A DNA stretch of 45,488 nt from Terrabacter sp. 28. GTDB taxonomy: Bacteria; Actinomycetota; Actinomycetes; Actinomycetales; Dermatophilaceae. The position numbers were made by a program, and so were the translations under genes. Every line of letters starts with the position of its first letter. The first letter of the stretch is position 1. Location of the stretch: the NCBI GenBank assembly GCA_000955875.1, contig JYOE01000009.1, forward strand, positions 1 through 45,488. The letters are read 5' to 3'. Shown here piece after piece: positions 37,415 to 44,614 of this stretch. The notes beneath the pieces are model-generated. The model was not told the DNA's origin and did not search any database. It saw only the letters and a program-made list of their open reading frames with translations.

Positions 37415-37972
37415 ATGTCCTACGACTACGACGACGACGCCCAGCAGAGCGGCGGCGCTCTTCGGGACCAGCTCGAGAAGGCTCTCAAGGAGCTCAAGGC
37501 TGTCCGCGAGGAGAACGCCAAGCTGTCCGGCACGGTCAAGACGGTCACCCTCGAGAACATCCTGCGCGACAAGCAGGTCCCCGCGAACATCGCACGCTGG
37601 ATGAAGCGGGACGAGGTCGAGCCGACTGCCGACGCCGTCGACAAGTGGATCGCGGAGAACGGCGAGGACTTCGGCTACAAGCCGGGTCAGCCCCAGCCCG
37701 CCGGCGCCGAGACGTCGGAGGGGAAGCAGTCAACACCCGAGGAGGCTCCGGCTGCGCCTGCGGTTGCAAGTGTCCTCTCGGCAGAGGACATCGCCGCCCT
37801 CGACCGCATCCAGGGCCTGCTGGCAGGGAGCGTTGGTCAGACGGTCCTGTCTGACCAGGTCTCCACGTCCGTCGCCACAGTCGAGTCGAAGCTCGGACCG
37901 AACGCCTCCTTCGAGGACGTCGTCGCCGAGCTCCAGGCACAGGGCATCTCGCTTGAGAACGCTCGCGGCTGA
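37415..37972 (+). CDS. Scaffolding protein
   Basis: 185 residues, ATG 37415 after AAGGGAGTAAC. Acidic start, coiled-coil RDQLEKALKELKAVREENAK, Pro/Ala/Glu-rich middle (about 90-120) and helical C-terminus (DVVAELQAQGISLENARG). Acidic, helical, Gln/Glu-rich and directly upstream of the capsid gene: the standard profile of phage scaffolds that guide procapsid assembly. No protease domain is fused to it. Confidence 0.85.
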   Translation: MSYDYDDDAQQSGGALRDQLEKALKELKAVREENAKLSGTVKTVTLENILRDKQVPANIARWMKRDEVEPTADAVDKWIAENGEDFGYKPGQPQPAGAETSEGKQSTPEEAPAAPAVASVLSAEDIAALDRIQGLLAGSVGQTVLSDQVSTSVATVESKLGPNASFEDVVAELQAQGISLENARG

Positions 37973-38015
37973 CTAGCCGCAGCACACACACCTACACCCC
38001 TGAGAGGGGAATCAA

Positions 38016-38966
38016 ATGCCTGACGTGCTTACCAGCATCGCCACGGCCGGTGGTTGGCAGACCAACACTGTCAAGCCGGCCTGGGACCTCCTGTTCCGCA
38101 CCGCACTCAACCCGCTGCCCACGATGCGCCAGTTCGTGGACGTGCGGCCCGCCCGCCCCACCCACCGTGGTGACAGCGTGACGCTCCAGCTCACGCAGAA
38201 CCACTCGGAGGCCACCATCACCGCGGCGAAGACGCCGCTCGGTGAGGAGTCCGACGTCTCCGCCACGCAGCACCCCGCGACCACCTCGGTGACGTTCACC
38301 CCCACCGAGTACGGCTTCGCCGAGGTTCGCACCCTGAAGCTCTCCAACCGTTCGATGGTTCCCGTCGAGCCGGAGATCGCCCGCGTCGTCGCTGACCACT
38401 GCGGCAAGACGGTCGACGAGCTCCTTCAGGACCAGGCCATCCTCGGCACGCAGGTCTACCGCGGTGGCGGCGCTGCCTCCACTGGCGCCCTGACCACGGG
38501 CAACACGCTCACCTCGGACATGATCCGCCTCGCCGTGACCAAGCTCCGCGCCGCCGGCGCTGGCACCCGCGACGGCGTCTACTACGCCGGCGTGATCCAC
38601 CCGAACGTGTCCTACGACCTCCGCAAGGAGTCGGGCGCGGGCGGCTGGCGTCTGCCGCAGGAGTACAACGTCGGCGACAAGCTCTACAAGGGCGAGATCG
38701 GCGAGTGGGAAGGCGTGCGGTTCATCGAGAACGCTCGCGCCCGCAAGGCCAACGACGGCGCCACCGGCGCCACGGTCTACCGCTCCTTCATCCTGGGCCA
38801 GGAGGCCCTCGGTGAGGCCGTCGTGACGGAGCCGGGCCTGCGCTTCGGTCCCGTTGTCGACCGCCTCGGGCGCTTCATGCCCGTCGGCTGGTACGGCGAC
38901 TTCGCGTTCAAGATCTTCCGCGACCAGGCGCTCGTCCGCCTGGAGACGGTGACCGCCGCTTCCTGA
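38016..38966 (+). CDS. Major capsid protein
   Basis: 316 residues, GAGAGGGGAATCAA before ATG. Follows scaffold. HK97-fold type features: an N-arm region, PTHRGDSVTLQLTQNHS E-loop-like strands, a FTPTEYGFAEVRTLKLSNRSM helix/strand, VADHCGKTVDELLQDQAI spine helix, YYAGVIHPNVSYDLRKES (a His-Pro-x-x-xYDL element common in capsid P-domains), and a closing LGRFMPVGWYGDFAFKIFRDQALVRLE. A strong hairpin follows. Highly expressed genes like this often carry biased codons, as seen here (almost all third positions are C or G). Confidence 0.88.
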   Translation: MPDVLTSIATAGGWQTNTVKPAWDLLFRTALNPLPTMRQFVDVRPARPTHRGDSVTLQLTQNHSEATITAAKTPLGEESDVSATQHPATTSVTFTPTEYGFAEVRTLKLSNRSMVPVEPEIARVVADHCGKTVDELLQDQAILGTQVYRGGGAASTGALTTGNTLTSDMIRLAVTKLRAAGAGTRDGVYYAGVIHPNVSYDLRKESGAGGWRLPQEYNVGDKLYKGEIGEWEGVRFIENARARKANDGATGATVYRSFILGQEALGEAVVTEPGLRFGPVVDRLGRFMPVGWYGDFAFKIFRDQALVRLETVTAAS

Positions 38967-38979
38967 TCCACCCTGTGAC

Positions 38980-39010
38980 GCCGGGGCACGATGTTATGTC
39001 GTGCCCCGGC
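38980..39010 (+). terminator. Perfect hairpin after the capsid gene, loop holding a motif copy
   Basis: GCCGGGGCACGA / TCGTGCCCCGGC, 12 bp perfect, loop TGTTATG. No immediate T run. GTTATGTCGTGCCC (38993-39006), similar to the phage motif, spans loop and stem. Probably a partial terminator or mRNA stabiliser that keeps capsid mRNA more abundant than downstream mRNA. Confidence 0.7.
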
Positions 39011-39043
39011 TGCACGCCCCACAACTTTTCTTAGGGAGGGCCA

Positions 39044-39472
39044 GTGGCCTACACGCGCCAGCGATCGGACTGGAAGGACTACCCGGACACCAGCACGGTC
39101 ATCCGGGCCGATGACCTCGACGGCATCGAGGCGGGCCTCGTGGCCGCTGCGGGCGTGGCAGACACTGCCCTCAACCTCGCATCAACGGCGGCCTCTCGTG
39201 CCGCGAACGCGGAGTCGAGTGCGGCATCGTCCGCCTCCTCCGCCCAGTCTGCCGCCGACACGGCGTCAGCCGCAGTGAACACAGTGCCCGGCACGGCAAC
39301 GACGGTTGCCACATCGACGGCGACCTCGGTCGCCACGCAGGTTGCAGCAGACATCGCTCGGAGCAACTCCCACGTCCTCCTCGACACCGACGGCACCCCC
39401 TACTTCGACCCACTCGGTTCCGGCACGCAGCTCGTGCAGGTCGACACCGACGGCATCCCTTACTTCCTCTGA
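39044..39472 (+). CDS. Tail-fibre or virion-surface protein with coiled stalk
   Basis: 142 residues from GTG 39044 (ribosome binding site GGGAGGG). The N-terminus RSDWKDYPDTSTVIRADDLD, then IEAGL, is an adaptor seen at the start of many actinophage fibres. A Ser/Ala-rich heptad stalk (residues 38-100) follows. The end has two copies of DTDGxPYF (LLDTDGTPYFDP, VDTDGIPYFL). Probably a trimeric surface fibre or decoration. Confidence 0.65.
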   Translation: MAYTRQRSDWKDYPDTSTVIRADDLDGIEAGLVAAAGVADTALNLASTAASRAANAESSAASSASSAQSAADTASAAVNTVPGTATTVATSTATSVATQVAADIARSNSHVLLDTDGTPYFDPLGSGTQLVQVDTDGIPYFL

Positions 39473-39486
39473 GGAGCACCTGAAGC

Positions 39487-40671
39487 ATGACTCAGCCAGC
39501 ATCCAAGCGACTCGTCACCGAGGTGACGATCGCTCGCCGCCCCGGTGCGGGCGCGTCTACGCCAGGCGACGTCGTCACGGTCGGTAACGCCGCCTTCGTC
39601 ACCCGCACGGACACCGGCACCAGCCTCGTCGCGGGAGGTGCGCCCAACGGCAACGAGAACGTCGTCGGCGGCAACCTCGCCAACGTCGACACCGCCACCA
39701 GTAACCTCACCGGGGCCGCCACCCTGACCGGCTCCAACGGCAACTGGAACTTCCTCCTCGGCGGCTATGACACTGTCGTCAACGGCTGGGCCAACAGCGT
39801 CGTCGGGTTCCACTCGAAGGTGGATGTCGACGCCAACCACTGCACCCTCGGCGGCGGCTCGCGTAACAGCGCTGCCGCTGCGACCGCCTACGGCACGATC
39901 GGCGGCGGCACGCAGAACGCCATCAGCGGCAACAATCCCACGGTGGCTGGCGGCAATGCCAACCAGGCCACCGCCAACGGCGCGACCGTTGGGGGCGGGC
40001 AGACCAACATCGCCTCGGGCACGGCCTCAACCGTCGCGGGCGGGGTGTCCAACACCGCGAACAACGCCAACGCAACCGTGGTCGGCGGCTCCACCAATGT
40101 CGCCTCTGGCAATAGCGCCACCGTCATCGGCGGCCTCAACAACACGGCGTCCGGTACGGCTGCCACCGCATTCGGACGTGAGAACGTCGCGGCCTTTGCC
40201 AACTCCCTCGCCACCGGCCGGGGCGCAGTGACGGCAGAGGAGGGGCAGCACGCCCACGCCTCCACAGCGTTCGCGGTTGCGGGTGACGCACAGATCAACA
40301 GGTGGTGCCTCAAGAAGCAGACCACTGACGCGACCGCAGCCAACCTGGAGGTCGCACCCTCCACCGTTCCGACGGTCCCCACTGACACGACGTGGGCGTT
40401 CTCCGCTCTGGTCGTGGCCCGCCGCACGGATGTCGACGGCGACAATGCCGCCTTCGAGATCAAGGGCTGCGTCAAGCGGGACGCTGGCAGCACCACGGCC
40501 CTCGTCGGCACCCCCACCGTGACCTCGCTCGGCGCCTCTGCTGGCGCCGCCGCCTGGACCGTCAGTGTTGGCGTCTTCTCGGTCGGCAGCTTCCGGCTGA
40601 TCGTCACGGGCGAAGCGGGCAAGACCATCCGCTGGGTCGGCGAACTTCGCGCCTCGTCCACGAGCGGCTGA
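39487..40671 (+). CDS. Fibre protein with YadA-head-like repeats
   Basis: 394 residues. About residues 55-240 are a run of 14-15-residue repeats such as TVAGGVSNTANNANA, TVVGGSTNVASGNSA, TVIGGLNNTASGTAA, as in the left-handed beta-roll heads of trimeric autotransporter adhesins. These fold as trimers and bind surfaces. The C-terminal 150 residues (VARRTDVDGDNAAFEIKG ... GKTIRWVGELRASS) look like a beta-sandwich found at the ends of phage tail fibres. It is a strong candidate for host recognition. Follows the short fibre gene. Confidence 0.75.
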   Translation: MTQPASKRLVTEVTIARRPGAGASTPGDVVTVGNAAFVTRTDTGTSLVAGGAPNGNENVVGGNLANVDTATSNLTGAATLTGSNGNWNFLLGGYDTVVNGWANSVVGFHSKVDVDANHCTLGGGSRNSAAAATAYGTIGGGTQNAISGNNPTVAGGNANQATANGATVGGGQTNIASGTASTVAGGVSNTANNANATVVGGSTNVASGNSATVIGGLNNTASGTAATAFGRENVAAFANSLATGRGAVTAEEGQHAHASTAFAVAGDAQINRWCLKKQTTDATAANLEVAPSTVPTVPTDTTWAFSALVVARRTDVDGDNAAFEIKGCVKRDAGSTTALVGTPTVTSLGASAGAAAWTVSVGVFSVGSFRLIVTGEAGKTIRWVGELRASSTSG

Positions 40672-40679
40672 AGGGTCGG

Positions 40680-41000
40680 GTGACAGGGGTGCCTGCTCAC
40701 ATCGCCGTCCCGCAGTCCGCCAGTCCGGGGATCGTCTACCCCGGCCAGTCGTTCCTTCTCTTCACCCCGCCCTCTCGGCGCAGACGCATGGACACCCGCG
40801 ATCCGCTCTTCCGGCGCATGTTCATCAACGAGGGGATGACCCTCGTCAAGGACGCCGACGGGTCCTACGTCCTCGTCGACACGCCTTCCGAGGAACAGTC
40901 CGCCAGCGCGGCTGTGGTCTACACGGGCGGACACACCTACCAGGTCTCGCTCGCCGAGGCCGATGCACTTACCGCTGCCGGATACGAGGTACACACATGA
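40680..41000 (+). CDS. Hypothetical virion-region protein
   Basis: 106 residues from GTG 40680 (GAAGGG just upstream); GTG 40689 is an alternative start. IAVPQSASPGIVYPGQSFLLF, a basic stretch PSRRRRMDTRDPLFRRMF and a short beta end EEQSASAAVVYTGGHTYQVS. The stop overlaps the next start. Unknown. Confidence 0.55.
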   Translation: MTGVPAHIAVPQSASPGIVYPGQSFLLFTPPSRRRRMDTRDPLFRRMFINEGMTLVKDADGSYVLVDTPSEEQSASAAVVYTGGHTYQVSLAEADALTAAGYEVHT

Positions 41001-41287
41001 GCTGCGCCAGCTCCTGCAAGACCAGGGACCACCGCTCCTACGGGGAATGCCTGAGGAGCAAGGGAGTCGCGGTCACCGGCCTCGAGTCCACGAACCCGTC
41101 GTTCACCCGCGAGGCCAACAAGAAGTGGGACTCGGACCTCGATGCCTACGCCGCCGCTCGTGCGGACGGCATCCAGCCGGCCTCCACCCAGCGTCACCAC
41201 GTCGATGCCGCTGTCGAGGTCAGTCAGCAGCTCCAGATCCCCTTCGACGCCTCGGCTCCGCCCACGGTGGTCAAGGACGACCAATGA
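40997..41287 (+). CDS. Conserved phage protein, unknown
   Basis: 96 residues, MSCASSCKTRDHRSYGECLR, ATG overlapping the previous stop. The CxSxCxTxDHxSxGECLR start with GIQPxxT in the second half is a recurring actinophage pattern of unknown function, often near virion or lysis genes. Three N-terminal cysteines (3, 7 and 18) may bind metal or form disulfides. Confidence 0.65.
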   Translation: MSCASSCKTRDHRSYGECLRSKGVAVTGLESTNPSFTREANKKWDSDLDAYAAARADGIQPASTQRHHVDAAVEVSQQLQIPFDASAPPTVVKDDQ

Positions 41288-41613
41288 GCAGCGTGCAGGA
41301 GATCGCCGCGTGGATCGTCGGCGTCTCTGCTGCACTCGTCGTCCTCTACAAGTTCTTCGTCGCCACACGCAAGCTGTTCGCCTTCCTCGATGAGGTGACT
41401 GGCGAGCCGGCCGCCTTCGGCCGAGCAGCGAAGCCCGGACTCGTTCAGAAGGTCGACCAGATCCAGAACGAGCAGGCAGTCCACGCCGAGCAGATCCAGC
41501 GCGTTCTGCACGAGCTGTTCCCCAACTCCGGCACCAGCCTGCGTGACGCCGTCGACCGCCTCGAGCGTCAGTCGACGCCTGCGGTCACCGTCAACGTCAA
41601 GCCCGACCACTAG
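41284..41613 (+). CDS. DUF2746-like membrane-anchored coiled-coil protein
   Basis: 109 residues, ATG 41284 overlapping the previous stop. One N-terminal transmembrane helix (IAAWIVGVSAALVVLYKFFV), then ATRKLFAFLDEVTGE and a coiled coil VQKVDQIQNEQAVHAEQIQR, ending with a basic tail. Matches the DUF2746 pattern of actinophage proteins near lysis genes. May take part in lysis or membrane anchoring; role not established. Confidence 0.7.
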   Translation: MSSVQEIAAWIVGVSAALVVLYKFFVATRKLFAFLDEVTGEPAAFGRAAKPGLVQKVDQIQNEQAVHAEQIQRVLHELFPNSGTSLRDAVDRLERQSTPAVTVNVKPDH

Positions 41614-41622
41614 GAGTTCCCA

Positions 41623-42459
41623 ATGGGCGGAGCATCTCTCCCCACACCCTCGACCCCCGGCTACGGCTCATATGCAGGTCGCACGGCCTGTGACTGCCTC
41701 GTCGCCTGGCTGCCGGTCTACAAGCGGCTGCTCCTCGCCAAGGGACTCATCAAGAGCGACATCGACGTGTGGCAGCTCACGGGCGGTGCGCCCGCCTCGG
41801 GCGGCACGCACACGCAGGGCGGGGCGTATGACCTGCTCTACCAGACGTCCCCGGCCCACATCGCTGTCGCACGCGAGATGGGTGCGGGCGCGTGGGGTCG
41901 CACCGTGGCGCAGAACTTCAGCAAGGACCACCAGCACGGTGTTCTCTACGGCTGCCCGCACAACGACCCAGCCGTCTACCAGTACACCGCCATGCGCAAC
42001 GGCTTTAACGGCCTCGGCAGGGCCACCTCTGGGCGCTTCGCCGGCATGTGGGGCTACGGCCACCTCGACGAGTACCCCAAGCCCTCAGCGTGGCGCACAT
42101 GGCGCCAAGGCATCGCATGGGCCGAGGTTGAGATCGCCCGCCTCACCAGGCCAGCCGTGAAGGCGGCTGCCGCACCAGCACGTAAACCCCAGCCTGTGCC
42201 TGCCAAGGAGGCCGACATGCAGTTCACCGACAAGATCCCCGGCCGCTCCGAGAACGTCGGCCAGGCGCTGGCCCGCGCACTGTGGGCCTACGAGCAGATC
42301 ATCGACGGCGGTTCCATCGACCGCCGGATCGACTCCGCCGTGGCGGCTCTCGCCGAACTGCGGGTCGCTGTCGCCAAGGGTGAAACCGAGGTCGCCCAGT
42401 CGATCCTCGACCGCATCGAGGTCGACCTCTCGGTCAAGCCCGCTCCGGCACCCCAGTGA
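41623..42459 (+). CDS. Endolysin, M15-type peptidase-like
   Basis: 278 residues. The catalytic half (about 15-160) has GGTHTQGGAYDLLY (His/Asp), a histidine-rich DHQHGVLYG and GMWGYGHLDEYP, matching the HxxGxAxD ... H pattern of D-Ala-D-Ala carboxypeptidase-like zinc peptidases. A Pro/Ala linker (about 178-198) leads to a helical end (VGQALARALWAYEQIIDGGS, AQSILDRIEVDL). It would cleave peptide cross-links in the wall once the holin has acted. It is followed by small membrane genes and a holin, the standard lysis cassette. Confidence 0.8.
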   Translation: MGGASLPTPSTPGYGSYAGRTACDCLVAWLPVYKRLLLAKGLIKSDIDVWQLTGGAPASGGTHTQGGAYDLLYQTSPAHIAVAREMGAGAWGRTVAQNFSKDHQHGVLYGCPHNDPAVYQYTAMRNGFNGLGRATSGRFAGMWGYGHLDEYPKPSAWRTWRQGIAWAEVEIARLTRPAVKAAAAPARKPQPVPAKEADMQFTDKIPGRSENVGQALARALWAYEQIIDGGSIDRRIDSAVAALAELRVAVAKGETEVAQSILDRIEVDLSVKPAPAPQ

Positions 42460-42563
42460 GTAACCGCACCTTCGCGGCGCTGCTCTCTGCGCGACTCATC
42501 GTCGCCTCGCTCCTCAACGAGCTCTTCTTCATCACCCGCAAGAGATTGAAGGCCAAGCCATGA
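42456..42563 (+). CDS. Tiny hydrophobic peptide in the lysis cassette
   Basis: 35 residues from GTG 42456 overlapping the endolysin stop (GTGA) and overlapping the holin ATG. MSNRTFAALLSARLIVASLL then NELFFITRKRLKAKP: one short hydrophobic helix and a basic tail. Overlaps on both sides support it. Could modulate the holin or be a translation coupler. Confidence 0.5.
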   Translation: MSNRTFAALLSARLIVASLLNELFFITRKRLKAKP

Positions 42564-42757
42564 CCTGGTTCTCCGCTGCTCGCCGCAAGGCGATCTACGC
42601 CGCTGCCGGCTCCCTCGGCAGTGTGCTCATCCTCCTCGGCGTTCTGTCCGAGGCCGAGGTGACGCACTACCTGGGTGTCGTCGGTGCGCTGCTCAACGCA
42701 GCCACCGCCGTCCTCGCCATCGCCAACCTCTCCCCTGACACCCCGCAGGAGGACTGA
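42560..42757 (+). CDS. Holin
   Basis: 65 residues with two hydrophobic helices (AIYAAAGSLGSVLILLGVL and YLGVVGALLNAATAVLAIAN), a short loop and polar ends, as in small class II holins of actinophages. Position next to the endolysin supports the call. It would accumulate in the membrane and open lesions that release the endolysin. Confidence 0.82.
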   Translation: MTWFSAARRKAIYAAAGSLGSVLILLGVLSEAEVTHYLGVVGALLNAATAVLAIANLSPDTPQED

Positions 42758-42760
42758 GTC

Positions 42761-43657
42761 GTGGCGCTGATCGCCTACTCCCCATCCTCGGGCATGACGC
42801 TGGGTTCGCTCGTCGAGGGCATTCTCGTCTCGCTGTATGGGCAGACGTCCCAGACGGACTCGGCGGCTTCCCTGGTGGAAGACATCAGCGCCTCCGCCCT
42901 GTCCTTCAAGGTGGATGACCCGTCGGACTTCTCCGCCGGCTATGTCGAGATCGACACCGAGCTGATCCGGGTCATCTCGGTGGACCTGTCCACGGCTGTC
43001 GTCACCATCGCCCCTCGTGGGCGAGGCCACCGTGGAACTGTCGCTGCCGCCCACACGGCAGGCGCAGAGGTCCGCATCCAGCCGATCGTGCCCTACAGGT
43101 CCGTCATCCGTGACGTGCAGGCAGAGCTTGCCACGATCTACCCGCGGATCTCGGCCACCTGCTCGCACGAGTTCACGCCGGACCCGTCCGTCCACTCCTA
43201 CACGCTGCCCACTGACGCGGGCCTCGTGCTAGACGTCCGCTACCTCGACAACACGAACGAGTGGCAGCGTGTGCGCGACTGGGGGGTGGAGCACGGTGGT
43301 AGTGCTGGCCCAGTCCTGCGAATCCCGTCGATCCCCGGGTCGACCGTCCGTGTCATCTACGGCAAGCCCTTTGGCCAACTGGCGAACCTGACGGACCCCC
43401 TCGCTGCCGCTGGCATCCCCGAGTCTCTCGAGGACGTCATCCGCTACGGCGTGCTCTGCCGCATTCTCCCGACCCTCGACATCGCTCGCCTGTCGGTCAC
43501 CGCGACCGCCGGCTCGGACATGAACAACCGCCCGCCCACACCGGGCACCGGGGTCATGGTCGCCCGTGAGCTGCGGGCCGCGTACCGCGAGCGGCTCGAC
43601 CAGGAGATCAAGACCTTCCGCTCGTACTTCCCGGTGCGTCTGCACCGCATACGCTAG
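42761..43657 (+). CDS. Head-tail adaptor-like or tail protein
   Basis: 298 residues from GTG 42761 (AGGAGG upstream). Residues about 45-108 form a beta domain with LIRVISVDLSTAVVTIAPRG and GHRGTVAAAHTAGAEVRIQP, the same RGxxGTxAAxHxAGxxV motif as the next gene. The remainder (VIRDVQAELATIYPRISATC, DVRYLDNTNEWQRVRDWG, a C-terminal helical region) resembles adaptor-type proteins of short-tailed phages. No enzyme signature. A connector or tail-wall role is inferred. Confidence 0.55.
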   Translation: MALIAYSPSSGMTLGSLVEGILVSLYGQTSQTDSAASLVEDISASALSFKVDDPSDFSAGYVEIDTELIRVISVDLSTAVVTIAPRGRGHRGTVAAAHTAGAEVRIQPIVPYRSVIRDVQAELATIYPRISATCSHEFTPDPSVHSYTLPTDAGLVLDVRYLDNTNEWQRVRDWGVEHGGSAGPVLRIPSIPGSTVRVIYGKPFGQLANLTDPLAAAGIPESLEDVIRYGVLCRILPTLDIARLSVTATAGSDMNNRPPTPGTGVMVARELRAAYRERLDQEIKTFRSYFPVRLHRIR

Positions 43658-43665
43658 GAGCCGAC

Positions 43666-44613
43666 GTGCCCGCGTTCTACTACTCCAGCACGGCCGGCGC
43701 CTACACCCTGACGGGTGCAGTCTCTGCCGCTGCCACCCCCCTCGTCGTCAACTCCGTCACCGGCCTGCCGACGTCCACTCCCTACAAGGTGGTCCTCGAG
43801 CCCGGCCAGCCGGGTGAGGAGATCGTCAAGGTCACCGCTGTCGCAGGCACGAGCCTGACGGTCGTGCGTGGCTGGAACGGCACTGCTGCCGCATCCCACG
43901 ACGCAGGCTCCGCCGTGCGTCACATGGTCACCGCTGAGGACTTCACCCTCTCCCGGTCGCACGAGGATGCCACTGCGGCGCACGGCGCTACGGGCGCCGT
44001 GGTGGGCACGACGAACACCCAGTCGCTCACCAACAAGGATCTGAGCAGCGGGACGAATGTGTTCCCCTCCACCCTCGTCACGGTCACTGGCTCGCAGGCC
44101 CTCACGAACAAGAACCTGTCTGACGCGACGAACGTGTTCCCGTCGAGCCTCGCCACCCTCACGGGGGCGCAGGCACTGACGAACAAGGACCTGTCCGACG
44201 CCACCAACGTCTTCCCCTCGACGCTGGTCACTACCACGGCCACGCAGACGCTGTCGGGCAAGACGCTGACCTCGCCGGTCATCAACGGCGCCACGGGCGA
44301 CGGGGCTGCCTTCACCGGCAACGTCACGGCTGCGAACCTGCTCAACGCCACCTCGGCGACCGGCGGCAAGCGGATTCACGTCGGCAGCATCACTGCCACC
44401 ATCCAGGCCGGGGGCATCGTCAACATCGCTCACGCTCTCGGCTGGACGCCGACCGTGATGATCGCCACGGCAAACACGTCCGGCTCGCTGGTCTGCACGG
44501 CGGCCGAGGCTACCAGCTCCACGAACGTCCGCTTCCTCTGGTACTTCGCCTCGACAGGCGCCGCCGCTACGGCGGGCGGCAGCATCACATTCTCCTACAT
44601 CTGGCTGGGGTGA
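43666..44613 (+). CDS. Tail fibre or tail-tip protein with tandem repeats
   Basis: 315 residues from GTG 43666 (TAGGAG upstream). N-terminal beta domain (about 10-90) shares the VVRGWNGTAAASHDAGSAVR motif with the preceding gene. Then about three tandem 24-residue repeats with core ALTNKxLSxATNVFPSxL (residues 118-200; about 72-bp DNA repeats). A C-terminal beta domain ends in a Gly-rich ITFSYIWLG. Repeats of this type build the stalk of tail fibres. Host or tail attachment role is likely but not proven. Confidence 0.65.
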   Translation: MPAFYYSSTAGAYTLTGAVSAAATPLVVNSVTGLPTSTPYKVVLEPGQPGEEIVKVTAVAGTSLTVVRGWNGTAAASHDAGSAVRHMVTAEDFTLSRSHEDATAAHGATGAVVGTTNTQSLTNKDLSSGTNVFPSTLVTVTGSQALTNKNLSDATNVFPSSLATLTGAQALTNKDLSDATNVFPSTLVTTTATQTLSGKTLTSPVINGATGDGAAFTGNVTAANLLNATSATGGKRIHVGSITATIQAGGIVNIAHALGWTPTVMIATANTSGSLVCTAAEATSSTNVRFLWYFASTGAAATAGGSITFSYIWLG

Positions 44614-44614
44614 C

